Numbered from the stretch's first letter, positions 7,472 through 16,258 are shown. The stretch: 64,000 bases of DNA from an uncultured Oscillospiraceae bacterium (GCA_902497145.1 CABVDR010000005.1:22518-86517), one strand, 5' to 3'. Made by a program: numbers and translations. Notes: generated by a model not told the origin, from the sequence alone.

Positions 7472-8680
7472 TTACTCTCCTAGTGTTACTCCCTGCCGGC
7501 GCAGCCAATCCCGCGCCTGCAGCGTATTGGTGTGGATAGGGACTCCCCGCCGCTCCATGTCCCGGATGGAGTCCTCCACCCCCATCAGCATGGCCTGGTC
7601 CAAATCGGTATAGGCCAGCTTCCGCAGCCGATCGACACCATCAAAGTCCCGATTGGGCTCTATGTAGTCCGCCATATACACGATTTTTTCCAGCAAAGAC
7701 ATATCCGCCCGGCCAGTAGTATGCCAGAAGATCGCCTGGTATACCTCCTCAGGTTCTCCAAAAACATACTTGGCAATACATGCCCCCGTCTTGGAGTGGA
7801 GAAGCTTGACTGCCTGCCGTTCCAAATCGTCCAGCTCGATTCCGTACTTTTGGCACAGTTCCAGCTGAGGCTTCAGCTCCAGGTACTTGGTACAGTCGTG
7901 GAGAATGCCTGCGTGGCGGGCCAGCTCCGGATCAGCGCCCCAGAATTTGGCCAGCTTCACCGCCTCCTCCTCCACCCCCATCACATGGGGCACCCGCTTG
8001 GCGCGGATCATGGAGTAGGAGCAGGCCCGCAGCTGATCCACGTCCAGCTCCTTGAGGACCGCGCTGGTCCCGTAGAGGCGGTGCATCAGAATATAGCCGT
8101 ATACGGCGGGCAGCAGGTACTCACGGCCCTTTTCCCGCTCCAGCAGCTCCCGCAGCTGGGTGGAGGAGATATCCACCAGTCCAGGCAGGGTGATGGTGAC
8201 CACCTTGGCGCCGAAGTTTTTGGTCAAATACTCCCGCTGTGGGGCAAAGACTGCCTCGCCGTCCTGTTCGGTGCGGCCAAAGGCGCAGATTCCCGCCAGG
8301 CGGGTGATGGTGCGGGGATCGTGCCACAGATGAAGGGTGAGGAACATATCGGTGCCCATGAGCAGCCACAGCTCCGCCTTGGGGTACTGTTTATGGATGG
8401 CCTCCAGGGTCTCGGAGGTGTAGCTTTTGCCCTCCCGGTCCATCTCCAGGTTGGAAACCTCCACCACGCCGGGCAGATTCATGGCATCTGCCATTCTCTC
8501 CACCATGGCCAGGCGGTGTTCGCTGCTGGGGCTGTCGGCGGGCAGCACCTTGTGGGGGGGGATCGCTGCCGGCATCAGCAGCAGCTTGTCCAGCTTCAGT
8601 GCGTCAACGGCTGTGCGTGCCGCCGCCAGATGTCCCAAATGAGGGGGATTAAAGGTTCCTCCATAAATACCGATCTTCAC
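7472..8680 (-). CDS. nadD: NadD nicotinate-mononucleotide adenylyltransferase fused to YqeK-type HD hydrolase
   Basis: A 402-residue fusion. Residues 1 to about 200 are NadD: GIYGGTFNPPHLGHL near the start is the nucleotidyltransferase signature, and ISSTQLRELL (about 173) is the conserved C-terminal motif. This part makes NaAD from NaMN and ATP. Residues from about 205 form an HD-domain protein of YqeK type, with HAGILHDCTKY (about 256-266) and a later FWHTTGR and MADYIEP. YqeK proteins hydrolyse diadenosine tetraphosphate. In Bacillus the two are separate adjacent genes; here one frame runs through both. Start is GTG at 8680 with AAAGGTGG upstream. Both halves keep their key residues. Confidence 0.93.
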   Translation of the reverse strand: MKIGIYGGTFNPPHLGHLAAARTAVDALKLDKLLLMPAAIPPHKVLPADSPSSEHRLAMVERMADAMNLPGVVEVSNLEMDREGKSYTSETLEAIHKQYPKAELWLLMGTDMFLTLHLWHDPRTITRLAGICAFGRTEQDGEAVFAPQREYLTKNFGAKVVTITLPGLVDISSTQLRELLEREKGREYLLPAVYGYILMHRLYGTSAVLKELDVDQLRACSYSMIRAKRVPHVMGVEEEAVKLAKFWGADPELARHAGILHDCTKYLELKPQLELCQKYGIELDDLERQAVKLLHSKTGACIAKYVFGEPEEVYQAIFWHTTGRADMSLLEKIVYMADYIEPNRDFDGVDRLRKLAYTDLDQAMLMGVEDSIRDMERRGVPIHTNTLQARDWLRRQGVTLGE

Positions 8681-8730
8681 TGTGAGACGCCACCTTTCTC
8701 CACATGTTACAGGAATGAACCTCTATTCTG

Positions 8731-9057
8731 TTATACGCCGCGCTTTTTCTTGTCCTCCACCAGGACGATCTTATCCTTCTTGTCCTTGCGATGACTTGGA
8801 CGATACAGCACGAATTTTGTTCCAATCACCTGGACCACTTCGCTGCGGGTCAGGGGAGCCAGAGCCTCTGCCGCCTCCCGGGCGGACATAAGGGAGTTCT
8901 CCAGCACCCGGCCCTTGATGAGCTCCCGGGCCTCCAGGGCGTCGTCGGCCTGCTTGACCAGGTTGTCCCCGATCCCGTCCTTGCCGATGATGAGAATCGT
9001 ATCAATGCTGTTGGCCAGGCCGCGCAGCTGGGCGCGCTGTTTGCTTGACAATTCCAT
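8731..9057 (-). CDS. yhbY: YhbY-family (CRM domain) ribosome-associated RNA-binding protein
   Basis: A 108-residue single CRM-domain protein. It begins LSSKQRAQLRGLANSID and has IIGKDGIGDNLVKQ, the GxxG-type RNA-binding loop region, then ELIKGRVLENS and FVLYRPS. YhbY proteins bind pre-50S particles and 23S rRNA. The C-terminal end is very basic (Lys-rich), consistent with RNA binding. The ATG at 9057 is preceded by GAGAGGA. It sits between the XTP pyrophosphatase and nadD-yqeK, the usual position in clostridia, and is read in the same direction. Confidence 0.92.
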   Translation of the reverse strand: MELSSKQRAQLRGLANSIDTILIIGKDGIGDNLVKQADDALEARELIKGRVLENSLMSAREAAEALAPLTRSEVVQVIGTKFVLYRPSHRKDKKDKIVLVEDKKKRGV

Positions 9058-9080
9058 AGACGTTTAATTCCTCTCTAAAG

Positions 9081-9674
9081 TTACATGGTTTTCAAATATT
9101 CTTTCAGTTTTTCCTGAAATGCCTCCAGAGCCTTTCCCCGGTGGGAGATGGCATTTTTCTCCTCCGACGTAAGCTGAGCAAAGGTCTTTTTCAGGGCGGG
9201 GATAAAAAATACCGGGTCATAGCCGAACCCGCCCTCCCCCATGGGGGCAAAGGCGATGGTTCCAGGGCACTCGCCCCGGGCGGTCAGCACGTCCCCGTTG
9301 GGGAAGCAGCAGGTGATGACCGAGACAAACTTGGCGGTGCGGGGAGTCTGGCCCCGCATATTCTCCAGCAGCAGGCGGTAGCGGCCGGTGTCATCCAGCT
9401 CCGGGCCGCCGTAGCGGGCGGAGTACACCCCGGGTGCTCCGTTGAGGGCGTCCACACACAGCCCGGAGTCGTCGGCGATAGCGGGCAGGCCGCTGGCCTC
9501 CATGACGGCTTTCGCCTTGAGCAGGGAGTTCTCCTCAAAGGTGGAACCGGTCTCCTCCACGTCTACATCGACTCCGGCCTCAGCCTCGGAACATACCTCA
9601 ATGCCCAGCTGGGAGAGGATCTCGTTCATTTCCTTTAATTTTTTCCCATTCTTACTGGCCAATACCAGTTTCAT
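9081..9674 (-). CDS. rdgB: XTP/dITP diphosphatase (Ham1/RdgB family)
   Basis: A 197-residue enzyme that removes non-canonical purine nucleotides (XTP, dITP, ITP) by releasing pyrophosphate. The N-terminal LVLASKNGKKLKEM is the substrate-loop signature, ADDSGLCVDALNGAPGVYSA carries the catalytic Asp pair, and SHRGKALEAF is the conserved C-terminal helix. The start at 9674 is chosen over an upstream in-frame ATG because AAAGGAGA precedes it and homologues start at this Met. That ribosome binding site overlaps the stop of rph, indicating coupling with rph. Confidence 0.95.
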   Translation of the reverse strand: MKLVLASKNGKKLKEMNEILSQLGIEVCSEAEAGVDVDVEETGSTFEENSLLKAKAVMEASGLPAIADDSGLCVDALNGAPGVYSARYGGPELDDTGRYRLLLENMRGQTPRTAKFVSVITCCFPNGDVLTARGECPGTIAFAPMGEGGFGYDPVFFIPALKKTFAQLTSEEKNAISHRGKALEAFQEKLKEYLKTM

Positions 9675-9688
9675 ATGTCTTTCTCCTT

Positions 9689-10408
9689 TCAGCCCTCGCC
9701 CAGAGCCTTCTTCTGGGCGGCCTGAAGTTCCTGGATGCCCTTGGCGCACAGCTCCACCAGCTTTTGCTGCTCTGCCAGGGTGAAGGGACGGCCTTCGCCG
9801 GTGCCCTGGATCTCAATGAGGCGACCCTGGTCGTCCATGATGCAGTTCAGGTCCACCATGGCGCTGGAGTCCTCCTCATAGCACAGGTCCAGCATGGGCA
9901 CATCACCCACCACACCGGCGGACACCGCAGCCACATAGCCGCTGATGGGGTACTCGCTGAGCTGTCCCTTCTCCATCATGGTCCGGAAGGCCAACATCAT
10001 GGCCACAAAGCCCCCGGTGATGGATGCGGTGCGGGTACCCCCGTCTCCCTGGAGAACATCGCAGTCGATGGTGATATTCCAGGGGCCCAGCTTCTTGCGG
10101 TCCACTACGGAGCGCAGGGAGCGGCCAATGAGCCGCTGGATCTCCGCAGAGCGGCCATTCAGCTTCAGCTTGGAGATGTCCCGGCGGGAACGCTCCCGGT
10201 TGGCCCGGGGCAGCATGGAGTACTCGGCGGTGACCCAGCCCTCCCCCTCAGGGACGTGGCGGGGCGGCTTGTCCTCCACACTGGCGGTGCACAGCACATG
10301 GGTGTTGCCGCAGCGGATGAGACAGGAGCCCTCGGCAAACTTATTGATATTGGGAATAATTTCTACGGGGCGAAGTTCATCGTTGGCCCGCCCGTCAATT
10401 CTTGCCAT
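9689..10408 (-). CDS. rph: Ribonuclease PH
   Basis: A 239-residue phosphorolytic 3'-5' exoribonuclease that trims tRNA 3' ends. It shows RANDELRPVEI at the N-terminus, THVLCTASVEDKPP, the Arg-rich SMLPRANRERSRRD stretch, GRSAEIQRLIGRSLR, and DCDVLQGDGGTRTASITGG, all hallmark RNase PH segments. The ATG at 10408 has GAGGAAGGG upstream and is preferred to an in-frame start 36 bases earlier. It is the first gene after a promoter-like sequence at 10435-10465 and leads into the pyrophosphatase and yhbY genes. Confidence 0.95.
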   Translation of the reverse strand: MARIDGRANDELRPVEIIPNINKFAEGSCLIRCGNTHVLCTASVEDKPPRHVPEGEGWVTAEYSMLPRANRERSRRDISKLKLNGRSAEIQRLIGRSLRSVVDRKKLGPWNITIDCDVLQGDGGTRTASITGGFVAMMLAFRTMMEKGQLSEYPISGYVAAVSAGVVGDVPMLDLCYEEDSSAMVDLNCIMDDQGRLIEIQGTGEGRPFTLAEQQKLVELCAKGIQELQAAQKKALGEG

Positions 10409-10434
10409 AATAACCCTTCCTCTCAATGTTCTTG

Positions 10435-10465
10435 ATTGTACCATAAATAATGGCAGAAGTGTTAA
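10435..10465 (-). promoter_or_regulatory. Candidate promoter for rph
   Basis: On the minus strand, TTAACA and an extended -10 TGGTACAAT are separated by 19 bases. The long spacer is offset by the extended -10. It lies 27 bases before the rph start codon. Prediction by eye only. Confidence 0.42.
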
Positions 10466-10509
10466 GGGGATGTGAATAGGTCTTTTAATTTTTCCTTAAG
10501 AGCTTGGGA

Positions 10510-10722
10510 TCACGGAATCAACCAGAACAGCACCCCGATCACGGCCAAGGTCAGCAGAACACCCAAGGCCACCAGGTTCTCCCGGCGCTGTTTAGGCGTC
10601 ACGCCCTCCCCCCCCCACAGACGCAAAGAGCGCCATAGGTTCCGTAGGCCGTATTGGCGGATGCAGCGGATCAGGCCAATGATCAAAACAAATGCAACGA
10701 CCCGCCAGCTCCAATATTCCAT
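10510..10722 (-). CDS. Small two-helix membrane protein, unknown function
   Basis: A 70-residue product, not recognised. It has a hydrophobic helix at about residues 7-18, a basic stretch with Trp, Arg and a KQRREN segment in the middle, and a second hydrophobic helix at about 50-68 ending in WLIP. That layout predicts a two-pass inner-membrane protein with its basic loop in the cytoplasm. AGGAGGT stands 7-8 bases before the ATG, an unusually good ribosome binding site that supports real translation. It lies between ftsY and rph on the same strand. No partner can be named. Confidence 0.6.
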   Translation of the reverse strand: MEYWSWRVVAFVLIIGLIRCIRQYGLRNLWRSLRLWGGEGVTPKQRRENLVALGVLLTLAVIGVLFWLIP

Positions 10723-10746
10723 GCCCCATACCTCCTGATTTTGAAG

Positions 10747-11616
10747 TCAAATCAGCGCCTGGGCAAACTCAGCTGCATCAAAGGGCTTCAGGTCGTCGAT
10801 GCCCTCGCCTACCCCGGCGTACTTCACAGGCACACCCAGCTCCTTGGCGATGGCAATGGCAATGCCGCCCTTGGCGGTACCGTCCAGCTTGGTGAGGACG
10901 ATACCGGTGATGCCGGCGGCCTCTTTAAACTGCTTGGCCTGGATGAGGCCATTTTGCCCGGTGGTGGCATCCAGCACCAGCAGGGTCTCCCGGGCGCTGT
11001 CGGGCAGCTCCCGGTCAATGACCCGGGAAATCTTATTGAGCTCGTTCATCAGGTTCTGCTTGTTGTGCAGCCGACCGGCAGTATCCACCAGCACCACGTC
11101 GGTGTTGCGGGCCTTGGCGGCGGAGGCGGCGTCAAAGACCACGGCGGCGGGGTCGGCCCCCTCGTGCTGCTTGATAATCTCCACCCCGGCCCGCTCCGAC
11201 CAGATGGTGAGCTGCTCGGCGGCAGCGGCACGGAAGGTGTCAGCGGCGCACAGCAGCACCTTTTTGCGCTCACTCTTGAGCTGATGGGCGATCTTGCCGA
11301 TGGTGGTGGTCTTGCCCACGCCGTTGACCCCGATAAATAGGACCACGGCGGGTTTGGTGGACAGATTGAGGGCGGCATCCCCCACATTCATGGCGTTGGT
11401 AATCACCCGGCACATACACTCCCGGGCCTCTTCCACCGTCTTGATGTGCTCCTCCCGCACCCGGCCTCGCAGCTCCTCCACCAGCTCCAGGGTAGTGTCC
11501 ATGCCGGTATCCGCCAGGATGAGGGACTCCTCCAGCTCATCGTAAAAGTCATCGGTCAGCTCGGAACCAAAATTGGCAAAGATGTTGATTTTTTTCAGTT
11601 TATCAAAAAATCCCAT
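10747..11616 (-). CDS. ftsY: Signal recognition particle receptor FtsY
   Basis: A 289-residue SRP GTPase receptor that docks SRP-ribosome complexes at the membrane for co-translational insertion. The N domain occupies about residues 1-85. The G domain has GVNGVGKTTTIGKIA (P-loop), DTFRAAAAEQL, DTAGRLHNKQNLMNEL and TKLDGTAKGG. The acidic A domain found in E. coli FtsY is absent, as is normal in Firmicutes. The start at 11616 (MGFFDKLKK) fits homologues and has AAAGGAAA upstream. It follows the 82-residue zinc-ribbon gene by one base and lies a few kilobases downstream of smc, a classical association. Confidence 0.95.
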   Translation of the reverse strand: MGFFDKLKKINIFANFGSELTDDFYDELEESLILADTGMDTTLELVEELRGRVREEHIKTVEEARECMCRVITNAMNVGDAALNLSTKPAVVLFIGVNGVGKTTTIGKIAHQLKSERKKVLLCAADTFRAAAAEQLTIWSERAGVEIIKQHEGADPAAVVFDAASAAKARNTDVVLVDTAGRLHNKQNLMNELNKISRVIDRELPDSARETLLVLDATTGQNGLIQAKQFKEAAGITGIVLTKLDGTAKGGIAIAIAKELGVPVKYAGVGEGIDDLKPFDAAEFAQALI

Positions 11617-11617
11617 A

Positions 11618-11866
11618 TTACAGTTTCCTTTTCTTCTTTTCATTCCAGGGGATCTTGGCCCCACACATCTTACAGTAGTCTCCCGGATCTCTACCCAACC
11701 ACTTGCCGCACTCCGGGCAGCGCAGCCACACCAGAGTCAAAATTATGGCGGCCCACAACAGCACCAGACCCACAATCATCACACCCATGGTGGGGTGCCA
11801 CAGCATTAGGATCAGGCTGACCACCGTCACAAGCAGGATCAGCCGCTCTTTTTGTCGTAACGTCAT
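11618..11866 (-). CDS. Small membrane protein with C-terminal zinc ribbon
   Basis: An 82-residue product not assigned to a named family. Two hydrophobic helices (about 9-24 and 28-47) are followed by a CPECGKW...CKMCGAK pair of CxxC knuckles (about 50-71) and a Lys/Arg-rich end. This resembles small two-pass membrane proteins with a cytoplasmic rubredoxin-like zinc site. AAGGAGAAGG precedes the ATG. Its ATG overlaps (ATGA) the stop of a short out-of-frame zinc-ribbon-like segment upstream, and its own stop is one base before the ftsY start, so it is embedded in the smc-ftsY transcription unit. Confidence 0.6.
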   Translation of the reverse strand: MTLRQKERLILLVTVVSLILMLWHPTMGVMIVGLVLLWAAIILTLVWLRCPECGKWLGRDPGDYCKMCGAKIPWNEKKKRKL

Positions 11867-11926
11867 CGTACCTTCTCCTTAAAGTATGGCGTCTCTGCCC
11901 CACAGTAGGGGCACTCCGGGATAGCT

Positions 11927-12463
11927 TCAGTCCTCGCTGCTCCAGTAGAGTTCGCCGCCGGCAGCGATGCACTTCTGTACCGTCAGCTCCCGGCCATCCA
12001 GCACCACCCGGACCTGCTCTTTGTTCCAAGAAGAACGAAAATCCTGGAAGATCAGCAGCTGGCCATTCTCTGCCGCCTCACTGCCCTCCGAGGTGCGGAT
12101 GCGCAGCACCAGCGCAGAGTCCTCCTCTGTGACGGTAACATCGTCAGCGCCAATAGCCCGATCCTGCATCGGCAGATAGAGGACATACTCCCCCGCCTCC
12201 TGCCGCTCCAGCCAGTAGGCCTGGTCCCCTCGATCGGCCTTCTGCAGCCACTGCTTCACCTCGTCATTGTCCTCGCTCTTCGTCAGCAGCATCCACTGGC
12301 TGTCGCCGCCGCTCTCGGTGCTCAGGGGCTGACGCACGACCTCAGGCTGCTTCTGGCCAATGGCCAGGTCCAGCCCCGCAAAGGCGATTTTTACGCCCAG
12401 AAACAGCACCACCACGAGAGCAACCATTCCGATGATGCTCCACATTCCCTTTTTCTCTTTCAC
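11927..12463 (-). CDS. Hypothetical membrane-anchored protein between smc and ftsY
   Basis: A 178-residue product, not recognised. An N-terminal membrane anchor (about residues 7-30) follows a short KEKKG tail. The rest is polar and probably outside the cytoplasm, Glu/Asp rich, with beta-type segments such as EYVLYLPMQ and ALVLRIRTS. No catalytic motif is visible. The start is GTG at 12463, with AGGAGGA four bases upstream that directly overlaps the stop of the duplicated smc tail. Just after its stop lies a zinc-ribbon-like segment in the other frame (see findings). Confidence 0.6.
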   Translation of the reverse strand: MKEKKGMWSIIGMVALVVVLFLGVKIAFAGLDLAIGQKQPEVVRQPLSTESGGDSQWMLLTKSEDNDEVKQWLQKADRGDQAYWLERQEAGEYVLYLPMQDRAIGADDVTVTEEDSALVLRIRTSEGSEAAENGQLLIFQDFRSSWNKEQVRVVLDGRELTVQKCIAAGGELYWSSED

Positions 12464-12472
12464 GTGTTCCTC

Positions 12473-12538
12473 CTAGCGGATGTTCCGTTCTTTCTCCACA
12501 TCGTTCAAGTTGATGGTCAGCATGCGGCTGACGTCCTG
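12473..12538 (-). repeat. Second copy of the smc 3' end
   Basis: This stretch repeats 12557-12622 with only a few changes. In the smc frame it would encode a near copy of the final VSRMLTINLNDVEKELNIR and a stop. Differences are mostly synonymous (CGA/CGC, ATT/ATC, CTG/TTG) with one Leu-to-Arg change. It is placed 84 bases, exactly 28 codons, downstream of the real smc end and abuts the ribosome binding site of the next gene. Confidence 0.88.
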
Positions 12539-12556
12539 CAGTCGCAGGGCCCATCC

Positions 12557-15500
12557 CTATCGAATGTTCAGTTCTTTCTCCACATCGTTCAGGTTGATGG
12601 TCAGCATGCGGCTGACGCCCTGCTCCTGCATGGTGACGCCGTAGAGTACATCGGCCTCCTCCATGGTACCACGACGGTGAGTGATGACAATAAACTGGGT
12701 GTGGTCGGTCATGGAACGCATATAGTGGGCAAAGCGCACCACATTGCTGTCGTCCAAGGCCGCCTCGATCTCGTCCATCACCACGAAGGGGGTGGGCCGT
12801 ACCTTTAAAATGGCAAAATACAGGGCGATAGCCACAAAGGCCTTCTCGCCGCCGGAGAGCAGAGAGATGATTTTCAGTGCCTTGCCCGGGGGCTGCACCT
12901 TGATTTCGATGCCGCAGTTGAGAATATCGTTGGGATCTTCCAGCTCCAACGCGGCCTTGCCGCCCCCGAAGAGTTCCACAAAGGTCTCCCCAAAGGAGCG
13001 GTTGATGCTGTCAAATTCCCGGGCAAAGATGGTTTTCATCTCCCCGGTAATCTGGGCGATCACGTCCTCCAGCTCCTTTTTGGCCTTCTCCACGTCGTCC
13101 CGCTGGTCGGTAAGGTAGGTGTAGCGCTCGTTGACCCGGTCAAACTCCTCAATGGCTCCCACGTTCACGTTCCCTAGGGCAGAGATGCTTTTCTTCAGCT
13201 CCCCGATGCGCCGGCTAGCCTTGGGCACTGACTCGATCTCCACGCGCTGCAGCTTGGCCGCCTCGTGGGACAGCTCATAGTTTTCCCAAAGCTTATCCAA
13301 AATCTGCTTTTCATCCATGGACGAGGCCATCTTCTTCTGCTCCAGGCGGGAGACCTCCCCGCCGATGGAGAGCAGTTCCTTATTCTTCTCCTGGCCCTCC
13401 CGGGTGGCCTTTACCCGCTCGCCCTCCAGTTCCATCTTCTCCTGGTTGAGCTGAGCGATGGCCTGGTTCTGACCCTCGTTTTCCAGGCGCAGCTGCTGCA
13501 GCCGATCCTCCTTCTCCCCGATCTCCTGGGTGAAGGCCTGGTTCTTCTCCTCATAGTCGCCGATGAGTGCCCGGCTCTGGTCCTGGTCTCCGGCCAGGTC
13601 CTGGCGCAGAGCCTCCAGCTCCTCCAACGTATGCTTGCTGGTCTCCCGCTCCGCCTCCAGGGCGGCCAGGCTGGCGTTCAGGGCGGCCAGCTCCTGGGTA
13701 ATCTGCAGCGACCGCTCCTGCAAGTCGTTCTGGCCCTGGGCCTTGCCCTCCGCCTCACTCTTCAGGGCGGCGGCGGCTCCCTCCAGCTCCTGGATGCGGT
13801 CCCGGGCGTTCTGGGTATCGGTATCAATCTCCGCCGAGCGTTTTTTCAGCTGCTCCAACTCTTCCTTCTGGCTGGTCTGCTGCCGCTCCAGGTCGCTGAC
13901 GATGCTCTTGCACAGGGTCTGCTCGCCCTGGGCCTTCAGAATGGCGTCCTCCCACTCCCGCAGTTGGGTCTGGGCGGTCTCCATCTCGTAGGCGGCGGCG
14001 GCCGACTCCCGGTTAGCCTCCTCCAGCTCCCTGGCTGCCTGGGCCAGACTCTCCGCCAGATCCTTGCTCTGGGCGGTGAGCCGCTCCAGCTCGTTGGCTC
14101 GGCTGAGGATACCGGCGCTGCGGCTAGCGCTGCCGCCGGTCATGGAGCCGCCGGGGTTCAACACCTGTCCGTCCAGGGTAACGATGCGGAACTTGTAGCC
14201 ATACTTCCGGGCCACGGCAATGGCCGCGTCCAGATGCTCCATCACCACCACCCGGCCCAACAGGTTGGAAAACACATTGCGGTACTGGGGGGCAAACTCC
14301 ACCAGCTGATCCGCCACCCCCACAAATCCCGGTTCCCGTCCTAAGCTCCCCGCCTCCCGCAGGTCGTAGGGACGGATGGAGCTCAGGGGCAAAATAGTGG
14401 CCCGGCCGCCGTCCCGGCGCTTTAAGTACTGGATGACCGCCTTGCCGTCCTCCTCCCGGTTCACTACCAGGTTCTGCATAGCCCCGCCCAGGGCGGTCTC
14501 AATGGCTACGGTGTACGCATCCGGCACATGGATCAGTCCGGCCACCGGCCCGTGGATGCCCCGCAGGTTACCCCGCTGAGCCTCCCCCAGCACCAGCTTG
14601 ACCGCTTTGGAGTAGCCCTCGTGGACCTTCTCCATCTCGGTGAGCATTTTAATCCGGGAGGAGAGTGCGTGCTCTTCCATCTGCAATTTCATGTGACGGT
14701 CCTTGGCCCGCTCTGCCTTCTTCTTTCGGCTGTCCAGACGCAGAGCATAGCCGGAGATCACATTTTTCGCTCCGTCCCGCTCCTCCCGGGCCTCCTTGGC
14801 CTTGCGGTCGGCGGCGGCGGCGTCCTTCTGGGCGGTTTCCAGCCGCTCCTCCAGGCTCCGCAGCTCCTGGCGCACCGCTTCGTCCCGGTCCAACACCTCC
14901 TGAGCGGCGGCAGCCAGGGCGGACAGCAGCGCCTTAGCCTGGTTGACATCGGCAGTTTTCAAGGCCTCCCGGCTGCGCAGCTCCTCCAGTTCCTTGGCCA
15001 GCGTCCCGGCCGAGCGCAGGGCCTGCTGAGCCTGCTGGTTTTTCTCCTCCACGCTCTTCCGGGTGTGCTCCAGCTGGGCCTGGACCTCCTCCAGGCGGGC
15101 GCGCCGGTCGGCGATCTGGCTGTCCAGGCTGTCCTGGCGGCCTTCCCGCTGTTCCAGCTCCTCCCGGATGCGTTGGGTGCTCTCCAGGTTGTGCTGGATG
15201 TTGCTTTTCAGCACGGCGATAGCTGACTCCAACTCCCGGATGGTGGCGTCCCGGCCCTGGATAGCGAAGCGCAGCTGGTCCGCCTGGACCTCCTTGTCCC
15301 GCATCTGCATGGACAGCTGCTCTGCCCGGCCGAAGCTGGCCTCCACAGCCCGCTCCGCCTCCTCCTTCTGGCGCACCGCCTCCTTGTAGTCGGTCTCCAG
15401 CTTGATGGTGCTTACCCGAATACGCTCCAGGGTGTCCAGCCACACGGAGATCTCCAGACCCCGCAGTTCATCCCGGAAGATGAGGTATTTCTTTGCCTTC

Positions 15501-16129
15501 TCGCTCTGGGCCCGCAGGGGTTCTACCTGCAGCTCCAGCTCGGAAATCTTATCGTTGATGCGCACCAGGTTCTCGTCGGTGCGCTCCAGCTTTCGTTCGG
15601 CCTCCTCTTTGCGGTGGCGAAAGCGGGAGATACCCGCCGCCTCCTCAAAGATCTCCCGTCGATCAGCAGACTTCACCGAGAGGATCTCGTCGATGCGGCC
15701 TTGGCCGATGATGGAATAGCCCTCCCGGCCAAGGCCGGTGTCCATGAACAGCTCGTTGACGTCCTTAAGGCGCACGGAACGGCGATTGATGTAGTACTCG
15801 CTCTCTCCTGAGCGGTAGTAGCGGCGGGTGACCATCACCTCGCTCTCGTCCATGTCAAAGAGGTGATTGGTGTTGTCCAGGACCAGGGAAACCTCAGCGT
15901 AGCCTGTCTGCTTACGCTTTGCGGTACCGCCGAAGATCACGTCCTCCATCTTGCCGCCCCGGAGCACCCGGGTGGACTGCTCCCCCATGACCCATCGGAT
16001 GGCGTCGGAGATATTGGATTTTCCCGAGCCGTTGGGCCCGACGATAGCAGTGATGTCCGACCCAAAGGTCAGCACTGTCTTATCTGGGAACGACTTGAAG
16101 CCCTGGATCTCCAATGCTTTTAGGTACAC
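12557..16129 (-). CDS. smc: Chromosome segregation protein SMC
   Basis: A 1190-residue SMC ATPase, normal for bacterial Smc. The N-terminal head has IVGPNGSGKSNISDAIRW (Walker A). Long coiled coils flank a hinge (about residues 510-680, with MTGGSASRSAGILSR at its end). The C-terminal head has SLLSGGEKAFVAIAL (signature) and FVVMDEIEAALDDSN (Walker B). With ScpA and ScpB it loads near origins and compacts chromosomes. The start is taken as GTG at 16129 because GAGGTG sits 6 bases upstream; the longer open frame to 16195 has no support. The final codons are duplicated downstream. Confidence 0.96.
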   Translation of the reverse strand: MYLKALEIQGFKSFPDKTVLTFGSDITAIVGPNGSGKSNISDAIRWVMGEQSTRVLRGGKMEDVIFGGTAKRKQTGYAEVSLVLDNTNHLFDMDESEVMVTRRYYRSGESEYYINRRSVRLKDVNELFMDTGLGREGYSIIGQGRIDEILSVKSADRREIFEEAAGISRFRHRKEEAERKLERTDENLVRINDKISELELQVEPLRAQSEKAKKYLIFRDELRGLEISVWLDTLERIRVSTIKLETDYKEAVRQKEEAERAVEASFGRAEQLSMQMRDKEVQADQLRFAIQGRDATIRELESAIAVLKSNIQHNLESTQRIREELEQREGRQDSLDSQIADRRARLEEVQAQLEHTRKSVEEKNQQAQQALRSAGTLAKELEELRSREALKTADVNQAKALLSALAAAAQEVLDRDEAVRQELRSLEERLETAQKDAAAADRKAKEAREERDGAKNVISGYALRLDSRKKKAERAKDRHMKLQMEEHALSSRIKMLTEMEKVHEGYSKAVKLVLGEAQRGNLRGIHGPVAGLIHVPDAYTVAIETALGGAMQNLVVNREEDGKAVIQYLKRRDGGRATILPLSSIRPYDLREAGSLGREPGFVGVADQLVEFAPQYRNVFSNLLGRVVVMEHLDAAIAVARKYGYKFRIVTLDGQVLNPGGSMTGGSASRSAGILSRANELERLTAQSKDLAESLAQAARELEEANRESAAAAYEMETAQTQLREWEDAILKAQGEQTLCKSIVSDLERQQTSQKEELEQLKKRSAEIDTDTQNARDRIQELEGAAAALKSEAEGKAQGQNDLQERSLQITQELAALNASLAALEAERETSKHTLEELEALRQDLAGDQDQSRALIGDYEEKNQAFTQEIGEKEDRLQQLRLENEGQNQAIAQLNQEKMELEGERVKATREGQEKNKELLSIGGEVSRLEQKKMASSMDEKQILDKLWENYELSHEAAKLQRVEIESVPKASRRIGELKKSISALGNVNVGAIEEFDRVNERYTYLTDQRDDVEKAKKELEDVIAQITGEMKTIFAREFDSINRSFGETFVELFGGGKAALELEDPNDILNCGIEIKVQPPGKALKIISLLSGGEKAFVAIALYFAILKVRPTPFVVMDEIEAALDDSNVVRFAHYMRSMTDHTQFIVITHRRGTMEEADVLYGVTMQEQGVSRMLTINLNDVEKELNIR

Positions 16130-16258
16130 AAACACACCTCTTTCCCTTTTGAACCTTGTGCCATGCCCCTGCGTTCCGACACATTGGCCCGACAAAAAAC
16201 GCCTGTTATCTCTGGTAATTCAGGCAACAGAGGCTGGTATATATAATAGTAGCATTTT

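Noticed and set aside
13265..14344. Open frame antisense to smc
   Set aside because: Leu/Gln-rich shadow of the coiled-coil codons of smc; no start signal or family match.
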